Positions 9,931 through 18,219 of a DNA stretch of 64,000 nt are shown piece by piece. A program made the translations under genes and the position numbers. Source of the stretch: Reyranella massiliensis 521 (GTDB lineage Bacteria > Pseudomonadota > Alphaproteobacteria > Reyranellales > Reyranellaceae); assembly GCA_945862125.1 (NCBI GenBank), contig CAMAYC010000006.1, positions 1-64,000 on the forward strand. The letters are read 5' to 3'. The notes under the pieces were generated by a model that saw only the letters and a list, made by a program, of their open reading frames with translations, searched no databases and was not told the origin of the DNA. Position 1 is the stretch's first letter; the number at the start of each line of letters is the position of its first letter.

Positions 9931-10359
9931 CTAGACGCCGGCGCAGACCGCGCGTTCGACCTGGAATACGGCGATCTGGGAGAAACGCCTGTTGTAGGCC
10001 TCGACAATCGCCTGGACCTTGGCCCGGTGCGCGGGCGCATCGAAGACGACGACGATCAGAAGCTTGGTGCGCTCGCGCAGCGTCTGGTTCGCGGAGTTGC
10101 GCGACTGTCCGGCAACGTTGAGGATGCTGAGCCCATCGGGAAAGCGCGGCGTCACCTCGCTCGCCACGAACTCCGCCCACTGCCGCTCACTCACCTCGCC
10201 GCTACCCTCGATATTGCGCCCGAAATAGAGATTGAGCTCAAGTGCAGGCTTGAGAGGTGCGGCGCAGGACGCCGCCACCTGCGGTGGCTGGGCCGGCGTG
10301 GTGGTTTGCGCGCAAGCGGACAGGAGCCCGAGCGCGGCCGACAACGCAAGCTTCCGCAT
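9931..10359 (-). CDS. DUF3574 family lipoprotein
   Basis: A 142-residue protein with a lipoprotein signal (LGLLSAC, so Cys16 would be lipidated). The rest matches the DUF3574 pattern: ELNLYFGRNI, SERQWAEFVASEVTPRFPDG, an NVAGQSRN stretch and TKLLIVVVFDAPAHRAK. The function of the family is unknown. AAGGA precedes the ATG. It is followed 11 bp from the GST stop and could be co-transcribed with the GST upstream. Confidence 0.82.
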   Translation of the reverse strand: MRKLALSAALGLLSACAQTTTPAQPPQVAASCAAPLKPALELNLYFGRNIEGSGEVSERQWAEFVASEVTPRFPDGLSILNVAGQSRNSANQTLRERTKLLIVVVFDAPAHRAKVQAIVEAYNRRFSQIAVFQVERAVCAGV

Positions 10360-10369
10360 GTGCAGATCC

Positions 10370-10996
10370 TTAGTTCAGGTAAGGAACGGCCATCCCCTTG
10401 GTCACGGCGGGGCGGGCGTTGACGATGTCGTACCAGCGCTTGACGTTGGGGAAGTCGGCCAGGTTCACCGTGTGCCATTCATGGCGCGCCGCCCACGGGA
10501 AGATCGACATGTCCGCGATCGTGTATTCCTCGCCGGCGACGAAGGCGTTGCTGGCGAGCTGCTTGTCGAGGACGCCGTAGAGACGCTTGGCCTCGTCCAC
10601 GTAGCGCTTCATACCGTACTCGATCTTGGTGGGTGCGGCGCGCAGGAAGTGATGGGCCTGGCCAAGCATCGGGCCGAATCCGCCCATCTGCCACATCAGC
10701 CACTGCAGCGCCTCGTAGCGCTTGGCGGCGTCGGCCGGCATGAACTTCTTCGTCTTGTCGGCAAGATAGATCAGGATCGCGCCCGATTCGAACAGGCTGA
10801 TGGGCTTGCCGCCCGGACCGTCGGGATCGACGATTGCGGGAATGCGGTTGTTGGGGCTGATGCGCAGGAACTCGGGCTTGAACTGCTCTCCCTTGGAGAT
10901 GTCGACCTTGTGCACGCTGTAGGGGAGCCCGCACTCCTCGAGCATGATGGAGATCTTGCGGCCGTTGGGCGTGCCCCAGGTGTGAAGTTCGATCAT
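10370..10996 (-). CDS. Glutathione S-transferase family protein (YfcG/YghU-like)
   Basis: A 208-residue two-domain GST. The thioredoxin-like half begins IELHTWGTPNGRKISIMLEE, with the TPN in the position seen in Nu-class disulfide-bond reductases, and the glutathione-binding ESGAI segment follows. The helical C-terminal half has WLMWQMGGFGPMLGQAHHF. Nu-class members reduce disulfides and peroxides with glutathione. AAGGGGA lies 9 nt upstream of the start. Confidence 0.88.
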   Translation of the reverse strand: MIELHTWGTPNGRKISIMLEECGLPYSVHKVDISKGEQFKPEFLRISPNNRIPAIVDPDGPGGKPISLFESGAILIYLADKTKKFMPADAAKRYEALQWLMWQMGGFGPMLGQAHHFLRAAPTKIEYGMKRYVDEAKRLYGVLDKQLASNAFVAGEEYTIADMSIFPWAARHEWHTVNLADFPNVKRWYDIVNARPAVTKGMAVPYLN

Positions 10997-11037
10997 CTCG
11001 GTATTTCCCCTTTCATTACGAAATCACTACAGCGGGA

Positions 11038-11694
11038 TCAGGCGAAGTCGTCGCCGCCGCCCATATCCTGCCCCATATCCTGGTCGAGCGACGCGGTATC
11101 GTACTCCTCCGAGGCGCCGCCATCGGCCATCTGGCTGTCGTCCTGCACTGTCGCCTGCTGCTGCTCCTGCGCGTCGGGCACCTGGCCTGGCTGGGCCGCT
11201 GCCTGCTGCTGGCCGCCGAACGGATTGCTGCCCATCAAGGAGCTGATGCCTTGGAACAGCAGGGCGCCACCGGCCACACCAGCAGCCGTCGCCATCGCCG
11301 TGCGCAGGAAACTGCCGCCTGCAGGTGCGGCAGCCGGAGCCACCGCCGCCTGTAACGGCGAACGGGTCGACGGCACCATGGAGGGCCGCGCCGGCTGCCC
11401 GCCACCAGCTTGCGCGCCGCCCCACGGGCTCACTTTCGGCGCATTGCCGAGGAAACTCGTCGCCGCGGCCGGCGCGGCAGTCACCTTGGCCTCGAGCTCA
11501 GCGATACGCTCCTGCGCCGCCTTCAGGGCCTGCTCCTGCACCAGGACCGTCTGAATCAGCAAATAGGGCGCCGCGGGTTGACGCGCGATCGAGCTCGCAA
11601 TCAGCGCCTCGGCCTCGGGATCGCGCGGCTGCGTCTCGAATTGCTGGATTCGCCCGAACAGGCCGGAAATGAGGTCGCGTTCCTGGCTTTGCAT
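11038..11694 (-). CDS. DUF2076 domain protein
   Basis: A 218-residue protein from the ATG at 11694, which has GGGAGG upstream; the frame is open further but without a ribosome site. The N-terminal 85 residues are the DUF2076 core: ERDLISGLFGRIQQFE, PRDPEAEALIASSIARQP, then a coiled-coil ALKAAQERIAELEAKV. The middle is Ala/Pro/Gly-rich with a glycine-rich hydrophobic stretch, and the tail is acidic and Gln-rich (QQQAAAQPGQ and many Asp). Members of this family are uncharacterised; localisation at the periplasm is only a guess. Confidence 0.8.
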   Translation of the reverse strand: MQSQERDLISGLFGRIQQFETQPRDPEAEALIASSIARQPAAPYLLIQTVLVQEQALKAAQERIAELEAKVTAAPAAATSFLGNAPKVSPWGGAQAGGGQPARPSMVPSTRSPLQAAVAPAAAPAGGSFLRTAMATAAGVAGGALLFQGISSLMGSNPFGGQQQAAAQPGQVPDAQEQQQATVQDDSQMADGGASEEYDTASLDQDMGQDMGGGDDFA

Positions 11695-11804
11695 GACAGT
11701 GCCTCCCGCCCCTCCCAATTTCCGGGGCTCCGCCAACGTGGTTGTCCGTTGGCAGAGCGTCAAGGGCTGCCAGGCGAGGCAGTTACGCGATCGTCATGAC
11801 ACTA

Positions 11805-13094
11805 TCAGTTCACCATCGCCTGATAGACGAGGTCGCGCATCAGGTAGCGGTAGCGCAGACGCGCCGCCGGCGACTGCATCATGTAGACGACGAACAGGCG
11901 TTCCTTTGGATCGTGCCAGAAATAGGTCCCGTAGGCGCCACCCCAGTAGTAGTCGCCGGGCGTTCCCGGCAGCGGATTGCGACCAACGTCCGTGCGCACG
12001 GCAAAGCCCAAGGCGAAGCCCTGGCCCATGCGGGCACTGGGCTCGAGCGCCTCGAAGCGGAACATGTCGGCGCCCATCTTGATGTCCGGCGGCAAAGCGT
12101 CGGCGGTCATCAGGTCGATGCTCTTGCGCGAGATGAGGCGCACGCCGTCGAGCTGGCCGCCGTTGGCGAACATCTGCAGGAAGCGCGCGTAGTCGGCTGC
12201 AGTCGAGACCATGCCGCCGCCGCCCGACCTCCAGGTGAACTTTTCGGCGACGTCGGGGATCGACGGCACTTCGTTCTTGGGCCCCTCCTTCATCGGCTTA
12301 GCGCCGCGCGCCTTCTTGTCGGCGGCGACCTCAAAGGCGGTGTCGCCCATCTTGAGCGGTTTGGTGATGCGATCCTCGATGAACTTGTCGAGCGGCATAC
12401 CCGAGGCGACCTCGACGACGCGGCCCAACACGTCGGTCGACATCGAATATTCCCAGGTCGTGCCGGGCTGGTAGAGCAGCCCAAGCTTGGCCAGTTTTTC
12501 GGCCATCTCGGCGTTGGTCTGGCCGCGATCATTCACCTTCATATCGAGGTAGGACTGCTTCACCGGATTGGCGCCGATCGCGCCATAAGTCAGGCCCGAT
12601 GTGTGGCGCAGCAGATCCTGCACCGTCATCGGCCGAGCCTGCGGCACGAGCTCGATCTCGACCGTGCCATCGTCCTTTTTCTTCGGCACCGCCACCTTGG
12701 TTTCGGCGAAAGCCGGGATGTAGCGTGCCACCGGGTCGGCCAGGGTGAGCTTGCCCTCCTCCATGAGGACCATCGCCGCCACCGAAACGATGGGCTTGGT
12801 CATCGAGGCGATGCGGAAGATGGTGTCGTTGGTCATCGCCACCTTGGCTTCCTTGTCGCGGAAGCCGAACGAGTCGAACATGACGATCTTGCCGTTGCGC
12901 ACGATCAAGACGACGGCCCCCGGCAACTCGTTGTTCTTCACGCCGTCGTTGATCCTGTCGCTGAGGGTCTTGAGGCGTGTCGACAGAAAGCCGACCTCTT
13001 CCGGTGACTGCACCCTGGGGATGCCTTGTGCGCTGGCGGTCGCTGCCATGCCGAGGACAAGCGCTGCCGCGGCGGCCATACGGAACATCGACAT
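11805..13094 (-). CDS. Serine hydrolase, class C beta-lactamase fold (EstB-like)
   Basis: A 429-residue secreted hydrolase. The signal peptide is cleaved after ATASA. The active-site SxxK is S97-M-T-K100 and the tyrosine motif is Y216-S-M. The C-terminal half has the SGGGGMVSTAADYARF segment of esterase-type members. These enzymes are usually esterases or peptidases, not antibiotic resistance proteins. GGAGGA lies before ATG 13094; the longer reading from 13127 lacks a ribosome site. Confidence 0.88.
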   Translation of the reverse strand: MSMFRMAAAAALVLGMAATASAQGIPRVQSPEEVGFLSTRLKTLSDRINDGVKNNELPGAVVLIVRNGKIVMFDSFGFRDKEAKVAMTNDTIFRIASMTKPIVSVAAMVLMEEGKLTLADPVARYIPAFAETKVAVPKKKDDGTVEIELVPQARPMTVQDLLRHTSGLTYGAIGANPVKQSYLDMKVNDRGQTNAEMAEKLAKLGLLYQPGTTWEYSMSTDVLGRVVEVASGMPLDKFIEDRITKPLKMGDTAFEVAADKKARGAKPMKEGPKNEVPSIPDVAEKFTWRSGGGGMVSTAADYARFLQMFANGGQLDGVRLISRKSIDLMTADALPPDIKMGADMFRFEALEPSARMGQGFALGFAVRTDVGRNPLPGTPGDYYWGGAYGTYFWHDPKERLFVVYMMQSPAARLRYRYLMRDLVYQAMVN

Positions 13095-13131
13095 TGTCTT
13101 TCCTCCAGATTTCCTTGGTCGCATCAAAGCA

Positions 13132-13159
13132 AAACGCCCCCGCTTGCGCGAGGGCGTTT
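13132..13159 (-). terminator. Hairpin terminator after the cyclase gene
   Basis: AAACGCCC (13132-13139) pairs with GGGCGTTT (13152-13159) around a 12-nt GC-rich loop. On the minus strand it lies 22 bp past the cyclase stop and ends in a short T run. Confidence 0.72.
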
Positions 13160-13181
13160 AAGGTCGCGAACCGCCTTGCGG

Positions 13182-14264
13182 TCAGGTCACGGCGATGGGC
13201 CCACCGTTCGATCCCGTGGCGCCCTTGATGGGGGCCGGCGAGAAGATGTAGGCGAACTGGTACTTGCGATCGGCGATCAGGGCCGTGAAGTCCAGGTTTT
13301 CGTGGTTGAAGATACCCTGCTTGGCGATCAGCTCGGTATGCACCGCGAAAGCCAGGTCCTTGTTCGGGTTCGGCACCACCTCCGTGGCCCACTGATCGGC
13401 CCCGGTGAGGCTGATTCCCTTGTCGACGCACCACTTGGCAATTTCCAGGCCGATGCCGGGTTCGCCGCTGTTGAACTTGTCGTTGTTCTTCATCCAGAGC
13501 TTGCCCCAACCGGTGTTGAAGAAGACAGCATCGCCCTCCTTCACATCCGCCTCGTTCATGCCCTGCTTCTGCATGGCAGCGCGAACGTCGGCGAGCGTAA
13601 TCTCCTCACCTGCCTCCATCATGCGGCCCTTGAGCGCCTCGATATCGAACAAATGACCGCGCGTGAAGAACGGCTTCACATGCTCGACACCTAGCTTGCT
13701 CAGGCCGTACGCGCCGCCCATCTCCTGCTCTGTCACGCCGTTGTAGTAGCGCATTTCGTTCTTGTCGCCGTCCTTGCCCATCTGGATGCCGATGTGGCCG
13801 AGCCCGTCGAACTGGGTGCCGGTCTGACCGATCTCGGTGGCCAGGAACTCGTCGTGCCAGATCACCTTGTTGGTACCGAACGGGCCGCCGGTCGGCGAAC
13901 CTGGAATGCGCAGCGTGAAGGCGCGCTCGCCGAATTTCGGCATCGCTGATTCGTAGGTGCGGCCGATGCGGTAAACCTTGCCGTCCTTGATCAGTTTGAC
14001 CGTATCGAGTGTCTTGGCCGGGGTCATATAGTTCGATGCGCCCGCCTGATCGTCCTTGCCCCACTTTGGATGCGGCCACCAGGGTTTGTCGGACAGGGCC
14101 GGCGCCTGGGCGATCTGCTGCGCATGGACAGCGCCCGCCATCAGCGTCCCGGCTGCAACCGCACCACCGACGAGACCGGCCGTCAGGAAGGTTCGACGGT
14201 CGTCGTCGACGGTCTGTGCCGCCTTCTTGAGATCTTCCTTGTCCTTGAGATATCTCGAGTCCAT
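13182..14264 (-). CDS. Cyclase family protein (kynurenine-formamidase-like fold), Tat-exported
   Basis: A 360-residue member of the cyclase family (PF04199 type). The N-terminus has DDRRTFLTAGLVGGAVAAG, a twin-arginine-like signal ending at VHA. The metal-site region reads GTQFDGLGHIG, where the canonical formamidase motif is HxGTHxDxPxH; two of the canonical His are Gln or absent here, a variant I believe is common in this exported subgroup. The substrate is unknown. AGGAGG precedes the ATG, and the gene is divergent from the COG0523 operon. Confidence 0.83.
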   Translation of the reverse strand: MDSRYLKDKEDLKKAAQTVDDDRRTFLTAGLVGGAVAAGTLMAGAVHAQQIAQAPALSDKPWWPHPKWGKDDQAGASNYMTPAKTLDTVKLIKDGKVYRIGRTYESAMPKFGERAFTLRIPGSPTGGPFGTNKVIWHDEFLATEIGQTGTQFDGLGHIGIQMGKDGDKNEMRYYNGVTEQEMGGAYGLSKLGVEHVKPFFTRGHLFDIEALKGRMMEAGEEITLADVRAAMQKQGMNEADVKEGDAVFFNTGWGKLWMKNNDKFNSGEPGIGLEIAKWCVDKGISLTGADQWATEVVPNPNKDLAFAVHTELIAKQGIFNHENLDFTALIADRKYQFAYIFSPAPIKGATGSNGGPIAVT

Positions 14265-14377
14265 GGCGCTCCTCCTAGGTTATCTTTAGTTTTGCAACCG
14301 TCCTGCCGAGGTGGACGACCGTCAAGTCAAAGCGCCAACGTTACTTTGTTACATGTGCGAAAATGGGAGGCGTACGG

Positions 14378-15412
14378 ATGAGCCTGTTCGATCGCGACAA
14401 GTCGTCCGAGCGCCTGCCGGTGGCCTTGATCACCGGCTTCCTGGGCAGCGGCAAGACCACCCTGCTCAACCGCGTGCTGGGCGATCCGCGCATGGCGCGC
14501 AGCCTGGTGCTGGTGAACGAGTTCGGCGAAACAGGCCTCGATCACTTGTTCATGGAGCAGGTCGACGGCGACATGGTGCTGCTGCAATCGGGCTGCGTCT
14601 GTTGCACCATCCAGGGCGATCTCGACCGAACCTTGCGCGATATCGCCAAGCGCCGCGCATCGGGTACGGCACCGCCGTTCGACCGCGTGCTGCTGGAAAC
14701 GACGGGCCTCGCCGATCCGGCGCCGATCCTGCAGCTCTTGCTCAATAACCCGATGATCAGCCACGACTATCGTCTCGACAGCGTGGTGGCGACCGTCGAT
14801 GCCGTGAATGGCGCGCGCCAGCTCGACGAACATGCCGAGGCGGTGAAACAAGCCGCGGTCGCCGATCGGCTGCTCATCAGCAAGACCGACCTCGCGGACA
14901 TCGACGCCAGCGCCGGTCTTCGGGTCCGCCTCGAGGCGCTCAATCCTGGCGCTGCACTTTTCGAGATCGTGCAAGGCGAGATCGACCCTGCGCTCCTCTT
15001 CGATTCCGGTCCATTCGATCCGGCCGGCAAGAGCGATCGGGTGCGTGCCTGGCTCGGCGCCGAAGCGCATGACCATCACCATCATCACGTCGACCGCTCC
15101 CGCCACGACGCCCACATCGGCTCGTTCTGCCTCACCTTCGACGAACCGCTCGACTGGGACCGCTTCAACCCATGGCTGATGGCAGTCCGCGCCTCCTGGG
15201 GTGACCGCCTGTTGCGCGTGAAGGGCGTGCTGAATGTCCAGGGCGAGAGCCAGCCGCTGGTGATCCACGGCGTTCACCACACCTTCCATCCACCCACACT
15301 GCTCGCCCGTTGGCCCGATGCCGAGCGACGGTCACGACTGGTGTTCATTACCCGCGACCTTGACCGAAAGAGCGTCGAGGAGAGTTGGAAACAGATGATG
15401 GAGGAAACCTGA
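14378..15412 (+). CDS. COG0523 GTPase, putative metallochaperone
   Basis: A G3E GTPase of 344 residues. The P-loop is GFLGSGKTT (20-28), the metal site is C73-V-C-C76 in SGCVCCTI, and the C-terminal CobW_C domain (about 245-335) follows a histidine-rich hinge HDHHHHHVDR. COG0523 proteins deliver zinc or other transition metals to client enzymes. GGGAGG sits 7 nt before ATG 14378, preferred over ATG 14363 which overlaps that site. A short TGTTACAT half-site lies upstream, but not enough for a Zur box. The stop overlaps the next gene by one base. Confidence 0.87.
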   Translation: MSLFDRDKSSERLPVALITGFLGSGKTTLLNRVLGDPRMARSLVLVNEFGETGLDHLFMEQVDGDMVLLQSGCVCCTIQGDLDRTLRDIAKRRASGTAPPFDRVLLETTGLADPAPILQLLLNNPMISHDYRLDSVVATVDAVNGARQLDEHAEAVKQAAVADRLLISKTDLADIDASAGLRVRLEALNPGAALFEIVQGEIDPALLFDSGPFDPAGKSDRVRAWLGAEAHDHHHHHVDRSRHDAHIGSFCLTFDEPLDWDRFNPWLMAVRASWGDRLLRVKGVLNVQGESQPLVIHGVHHTFHPPTLLARWPDAERRSRLVFITRDLDRKSVEESWKQMMEET

Positions 15413-15882
15413 TGCGTTTTCGTGTCCTGGCCTGTGCTCTTCTCCTGGCGGGTATCGCCCCGCCCGCCTTCGCCCAGACGGAGATCAAGGCGACCTGCTT
15501 CTGCCAGCTCGGCAACAACCCCAAGCAATTCAGCGCCGAGATTGAGCTGACCGACGCAAACCGCGGCGCCGTCCGCAAGCTGATCGAGGATGGCGAGTTT
15601 GACCTGCGCAAGTTGGTCAAAGTCGTCGGCAACGGCTGCGCGCCGGCCACTTGGCGCAAGAACAGGCTGTGCGGACAGACGTCGGTGAGCACGACCAAGC
15701 CCGACGGCAAGCGCGAGAGTCAGAACTTCGACAATACGCCGGTAACCGGCTCCAAGACGCTGCGCATCACCCATACCGGCAACATCCCGCGCAAGCGCGG
15801 CACGCCACCCAAGCCCTTCATCGTCGATGACGAGCAATGGCCGAAGGTTCAGGTGATCCTGGTAGGCGGTACGGAGGAGTGA
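15412..15882 (+). CDS. Secreted protein with four cysteines, partner of the COG0523 gene
   Basis: A 156-residue protein with a signal peptide cleaved after AFAQ. The mature part has C-F-C near its start, then two more cysteines in GNGCAPATWRKNRLCGQ, and a lysine-rich C-terminal half. No family recognised. It is translationally coupled to the COG0523 gene by TGATG, with GGAGGA as ribosome site inside the upstream gene. Four cysteines in an exported protein coupled to a metallochaperone suggests metal binding or disulfides, an inference only. Confidence 0.78.
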   Translation: MRFRVLACALLLAGIAPPAFAQTEIKATCFCQLGNNPKQFSAEIELTDANRGAVRKLIEDGEFDLRKLVKVVGNGCAPATWRKNRLCGQTSVSTTKPDGKRESQNFDNTPVTGSKTLRITHTGNIPRKRGTPPKPFIVDDEQWPKVQVILVGGTEE

Positions 15883-15885
15883 CGA

Positions 15886-15901
15886 CAGGCCGGACGGCCT
15901 G
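15886..15901. terminator. Hairpin between convergent genes
   Basis: CAGGCC (15886-15891) and GGCCTG (15896-15901) form a 6-bp stem with a GGAC loop between two convergent stops. There is no T run, so termination activity is uncertain. Confidence 0.4.
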
Positions 15902-15921
15902 CCGCCCGGCCCGCCCGTCGA

Positions 15922-16548
15922 TCAGGCTGCGTCTTGCTGCGGCAGCAGGTCGGCGTACTTCTTGAAGCCGGGCAGCTTCTCGACCCGTCCCATCCACGCC
16001 TTCACGTTGGCGTAAGGCGCGAGGTCGATGGCGCCCTCCTCGGCATAGGCGACATCGCCATAGACCGCGACGTCGGCGATGGTGGCCTCGTTGCCGACCA
16101 GGAAGGACGACTTGGCGAGCGAGGCGTCCAGCACCTTCAGGGCATCGTTGGCAAGGCCGGTGTAGAGCTGCAGGACGTTGTCGTCAGCCTTCATGAAGCC
16201 CTTCTTGATGGCGCGCGGGCGGTAGATGTTGGGCGCCAGGCGGTCGAACTCCCAGAACAGCCACTCGCGTACCCGCGCCTTCTCCTCGGCGGTCTTGCCG
16301 CCCATCTTCCCGAACTTGTCGGCGAGATAGATCAGGATCGAGCCCGACTGGCAGAGCTTGAGGTCACCGTCGACCAGCGCCGGAACCTGTCCGTAGCGGT
16401 TGACCGCGAGATAGTCCGGCTGCTTGTGAGCACCGGCGCGAAGATCGACGTGCTTGTAGGCAAAAGCCTGGCCCATCAGCGACAGGGCGAGTCCGGCCTT
16501 GTAGGTCGGGCCGCTCAGCCAGATGCCGTAAAGTGTCATCTTGGACAT
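15922..16548 (-). CDS. Glutathione S-transferase family protein
   Basis: A 208-residue GST. The N-terminal thioredoxin-like domain begins KMTLYGIWLSGPTYKAGLAL and has the glutathione-binding CQSGSILIYLADKFG segment with cis-Pro in GQVPALVDG. The C-terminal helical domain has NEATIADVAVYGDVAYAEEG, the conserved N-capping box. GGAGGAG is placed well before ATG 16548. The substrate is unknown. Confidence 0.88.
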   Translation of the reverse strand: MSKMTLYGIWLSGPTYKAGLALSLMGQAFAYKHVDLRAGAHKQPDYLAVNRYGQVPALVDGDLKLCQSGSILIYLADKFGKMGGKTAEEKARVREWLFWEFDRLAPNIYRPRAIKKGFMKADDNVLQLYTGLANDALKVLDASLAKSSFLVGNEATIADVAVYGDVAYAEEGAIDLAPYANVKAWMGRVEKLPGFKKYADLLPQQDAA

Positions 16549-16647
16549 ATTCTTCTCCTCCAAATGGTGAATACCGCGGCATTAGCACGCCGCCTGAGGA
16601 CAAGCATCCCACTTGAGCGTGAGGCCGTTAAGCCTGTATGACCGGGC

Positions 16648-17400
16648 ATGAAAATTTCGGCCCGCGACATCGATCATCTCTCGGTCAATGACACCGACCT
16701 CGAGACCACCGCCGCCAAGCTGCAGCAGCTCGGCTTCAACCTGACGCCTGAAGGGGTTGAGCCGCGCTGCATCTGCTTCCAGCCCGACAGCGACGACATT
16801 CCGAACTATATCGAGTTGCTGGCCGGCGACACCACGCGCGTCGCGGTGGCGCTAAATGTCGAGGAACTCGAGGGCGAGGAGCGTACCCACGCCTGGGAGA
16901 CCGAAGACGGTTTCGAGGTCGATGTCGGCGTCGTGATCGGCGAGACCGGTGGCCCGCTGCCGTGGTTCGCGGTCAAGAACGAGACACCTGACGGCTTCAT
17001 GGAGCCGGAATGGATCGTTCATCCCAACGGTGCACTCGGCATGATGGCAATCCATGCCGTCGCCGAGAATCCGCGCGAGACCGCGAAGGCGCTGAAGGTC
17101 GCCTGGGGCGGCAAGACCGAAGAAATCTTCGACGGCTGCATGATGGTCAAGGCGGGCTCAGTGGAGCTGCTGATCTGGTCCCCGCTCGCCTACCAACTCG
17201 AGTACAAGGCGCTCGAGATCATGGCGCCGCAGAACCTGCCGGTCATCGTCGGCGCCGCTATCGCGATCGAGCGCTCACGCCCCCTCCAGGCGCTGCTGCG
17301 CGCCAACAACGTGCCTTTCGCACTGACCGAAGGCGACCGCGTGCTCATAGCCCCCGAGCAGTCCGGCGGGCTGATGCTCGAGTTCATGCCGCAGACCTGA
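16648..17400 (+). CDS. VOC family (glyoxalase-like) protein
   Basis: A 250-residue protein with the start IDHLSVNDTDLETTAAKLQQLGF, typical of the vicinal-oxygen-chelate fold and closest in style to the glyoxalase-like domain of two-module proteins. The second module begins near residue 130. Metal ligands include the N-terminal His10 and probably E58. The substrate is not inferable. Ribosome site is weak. Confidence 0.8.
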   Translation: MKISARDIDHLSVNDTDLETTAAKLQQLGFNLTPEGVEPRCICFQPDSDDIPNYIELLAGDTTRVAVALNVEELEGEERTHAWETEDGFEVDVGVVIGETGGPLPWFAVKNETPDGFMEPEWIVHPNGALGMMAIHAVAENPRETAKALKVAWGGKTEEIFDGCMMVKAGSVELLIWSPLAYQLEYKALEIMAPQNLPVIVGAAIAIERSRPLQALLRANNVPFALTEGDRVLIAPEQSGGLMLEFMPQT

Positions 17401-17414
17401 ACGCAACGATTCGC

Positions 17415-18182
17415 CTAGAAGGCCGGCGCCGGTGCCTGGGGCACGTCCTTCCAGAACTCCGGGTCGTGGCCGAAGAAGAGCCTCGCCCCGCCCCGCTCCA
17501 ACGCTTCGAGGCGATCGAGCGACGCCAGCATCTGCTCGCGGTCGTAGACAAAGCGCGGCAGCCGGCGCTCGCGCAGCGTCCGGCAAAAATAACAGGCGTC
17601 GCCGGTCAGCACAATTTCTCCGGCTTCGGTGCGCACCTTGAGTGATTGATGGCCTGGCGTGTGGCCGTAGGTCGGCAAACAAACCACGCTGCCGTCGCCG
17701 AACAGATCATGCTCGCCCTCGACCTGTTTCACCGGATGGCCGTGGTCGAAGTCGGCCTTGAAGAAACCGACCTTGGCGGCGGTCTCGGGATCCTGCGCCG
17801 CCTGCCATTCCGGCCGCTGCACCACCATGGTGGCGTTGGGCACGAGCTCGTTGCCGCCGGCGTGATCAAAATGCAAATGTGAATTCACGATGTAGTCTAC
17901 CTTGCCGGGATCGCGATCGATCGACTCCAGGCGCGACTTCACGTCGTCGGCTGAGCCGTACTGCTCGAAGCCGAAGAGCCTGGCCACGCGCTCCCCCATC
18001 CGGCCGGCGGCGTCGGTCCGGCATTGCGGATGCATACCGGTGTCGAACAGCGCGCGCCCCTTGGGGTGCTCGATCAGGTAGGACGGGATGGGTAGCGCGA
18101 CCGCGCCGTCCTCGCCCTCGATCATGTCCTTGAGCCGTCCAATCAGCCGCCCGCAGGTCATCGCGTAGAGTTTCGCGGTCAT
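17415..18182 (-). CDS. Metallo-beta-lactamase-fold hydrolase, AHL-lactonase family
   Basis: A 255-residue hydrolase with the dinuclear metal motif H102-L-H104-F-D106-H107 in NSHLHFDHAGG, a later metal His in YGHTPGHQS, Asp in LTGDACYF and His in FGHDPEFW. This arrangement and length match the quorum-quenching N-acyl-homoserine lactone lactonases (AttM/AiiB-like), though many members have other lactone or ester substrates. A run of G precedes the ATG. Confidence 0.87.
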   Translation of the reverse strand: MTAKLYAMTCGRLIGRLKDMIEGEDGAVALPIPSYLIEHPKGRALFDTGMHPQCRTDAAGRMGERVARLFGFEQYGSADDVKSRLESIDRDPGKVDYIVNSHLHFDHAGGNELVPNATMVVQRPEWQAAQDPETAAKVGFFKADFDHGHPVKQVEGEHDLFGDGSVVCLPTYGHTPGHQSLKVRTEAGEIVLTGDACYFCRTLRERRLPRFVYDREQMLASLDRLEALERGGARLFFGHDPEFWKDVPQAPAPAF

Positions 18183-18219
18183 CGCCCCCCCGCTCTTTCA
18201 TCGGGCGAGCCTAACACAT

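Noticed and set aside
14330-14360. TGTTACAT-type sequence upstream of the COG0523 gene, considered as a Zur box
   Set aside because: Only a half-site is present and the dyad expected for Zur is not there.
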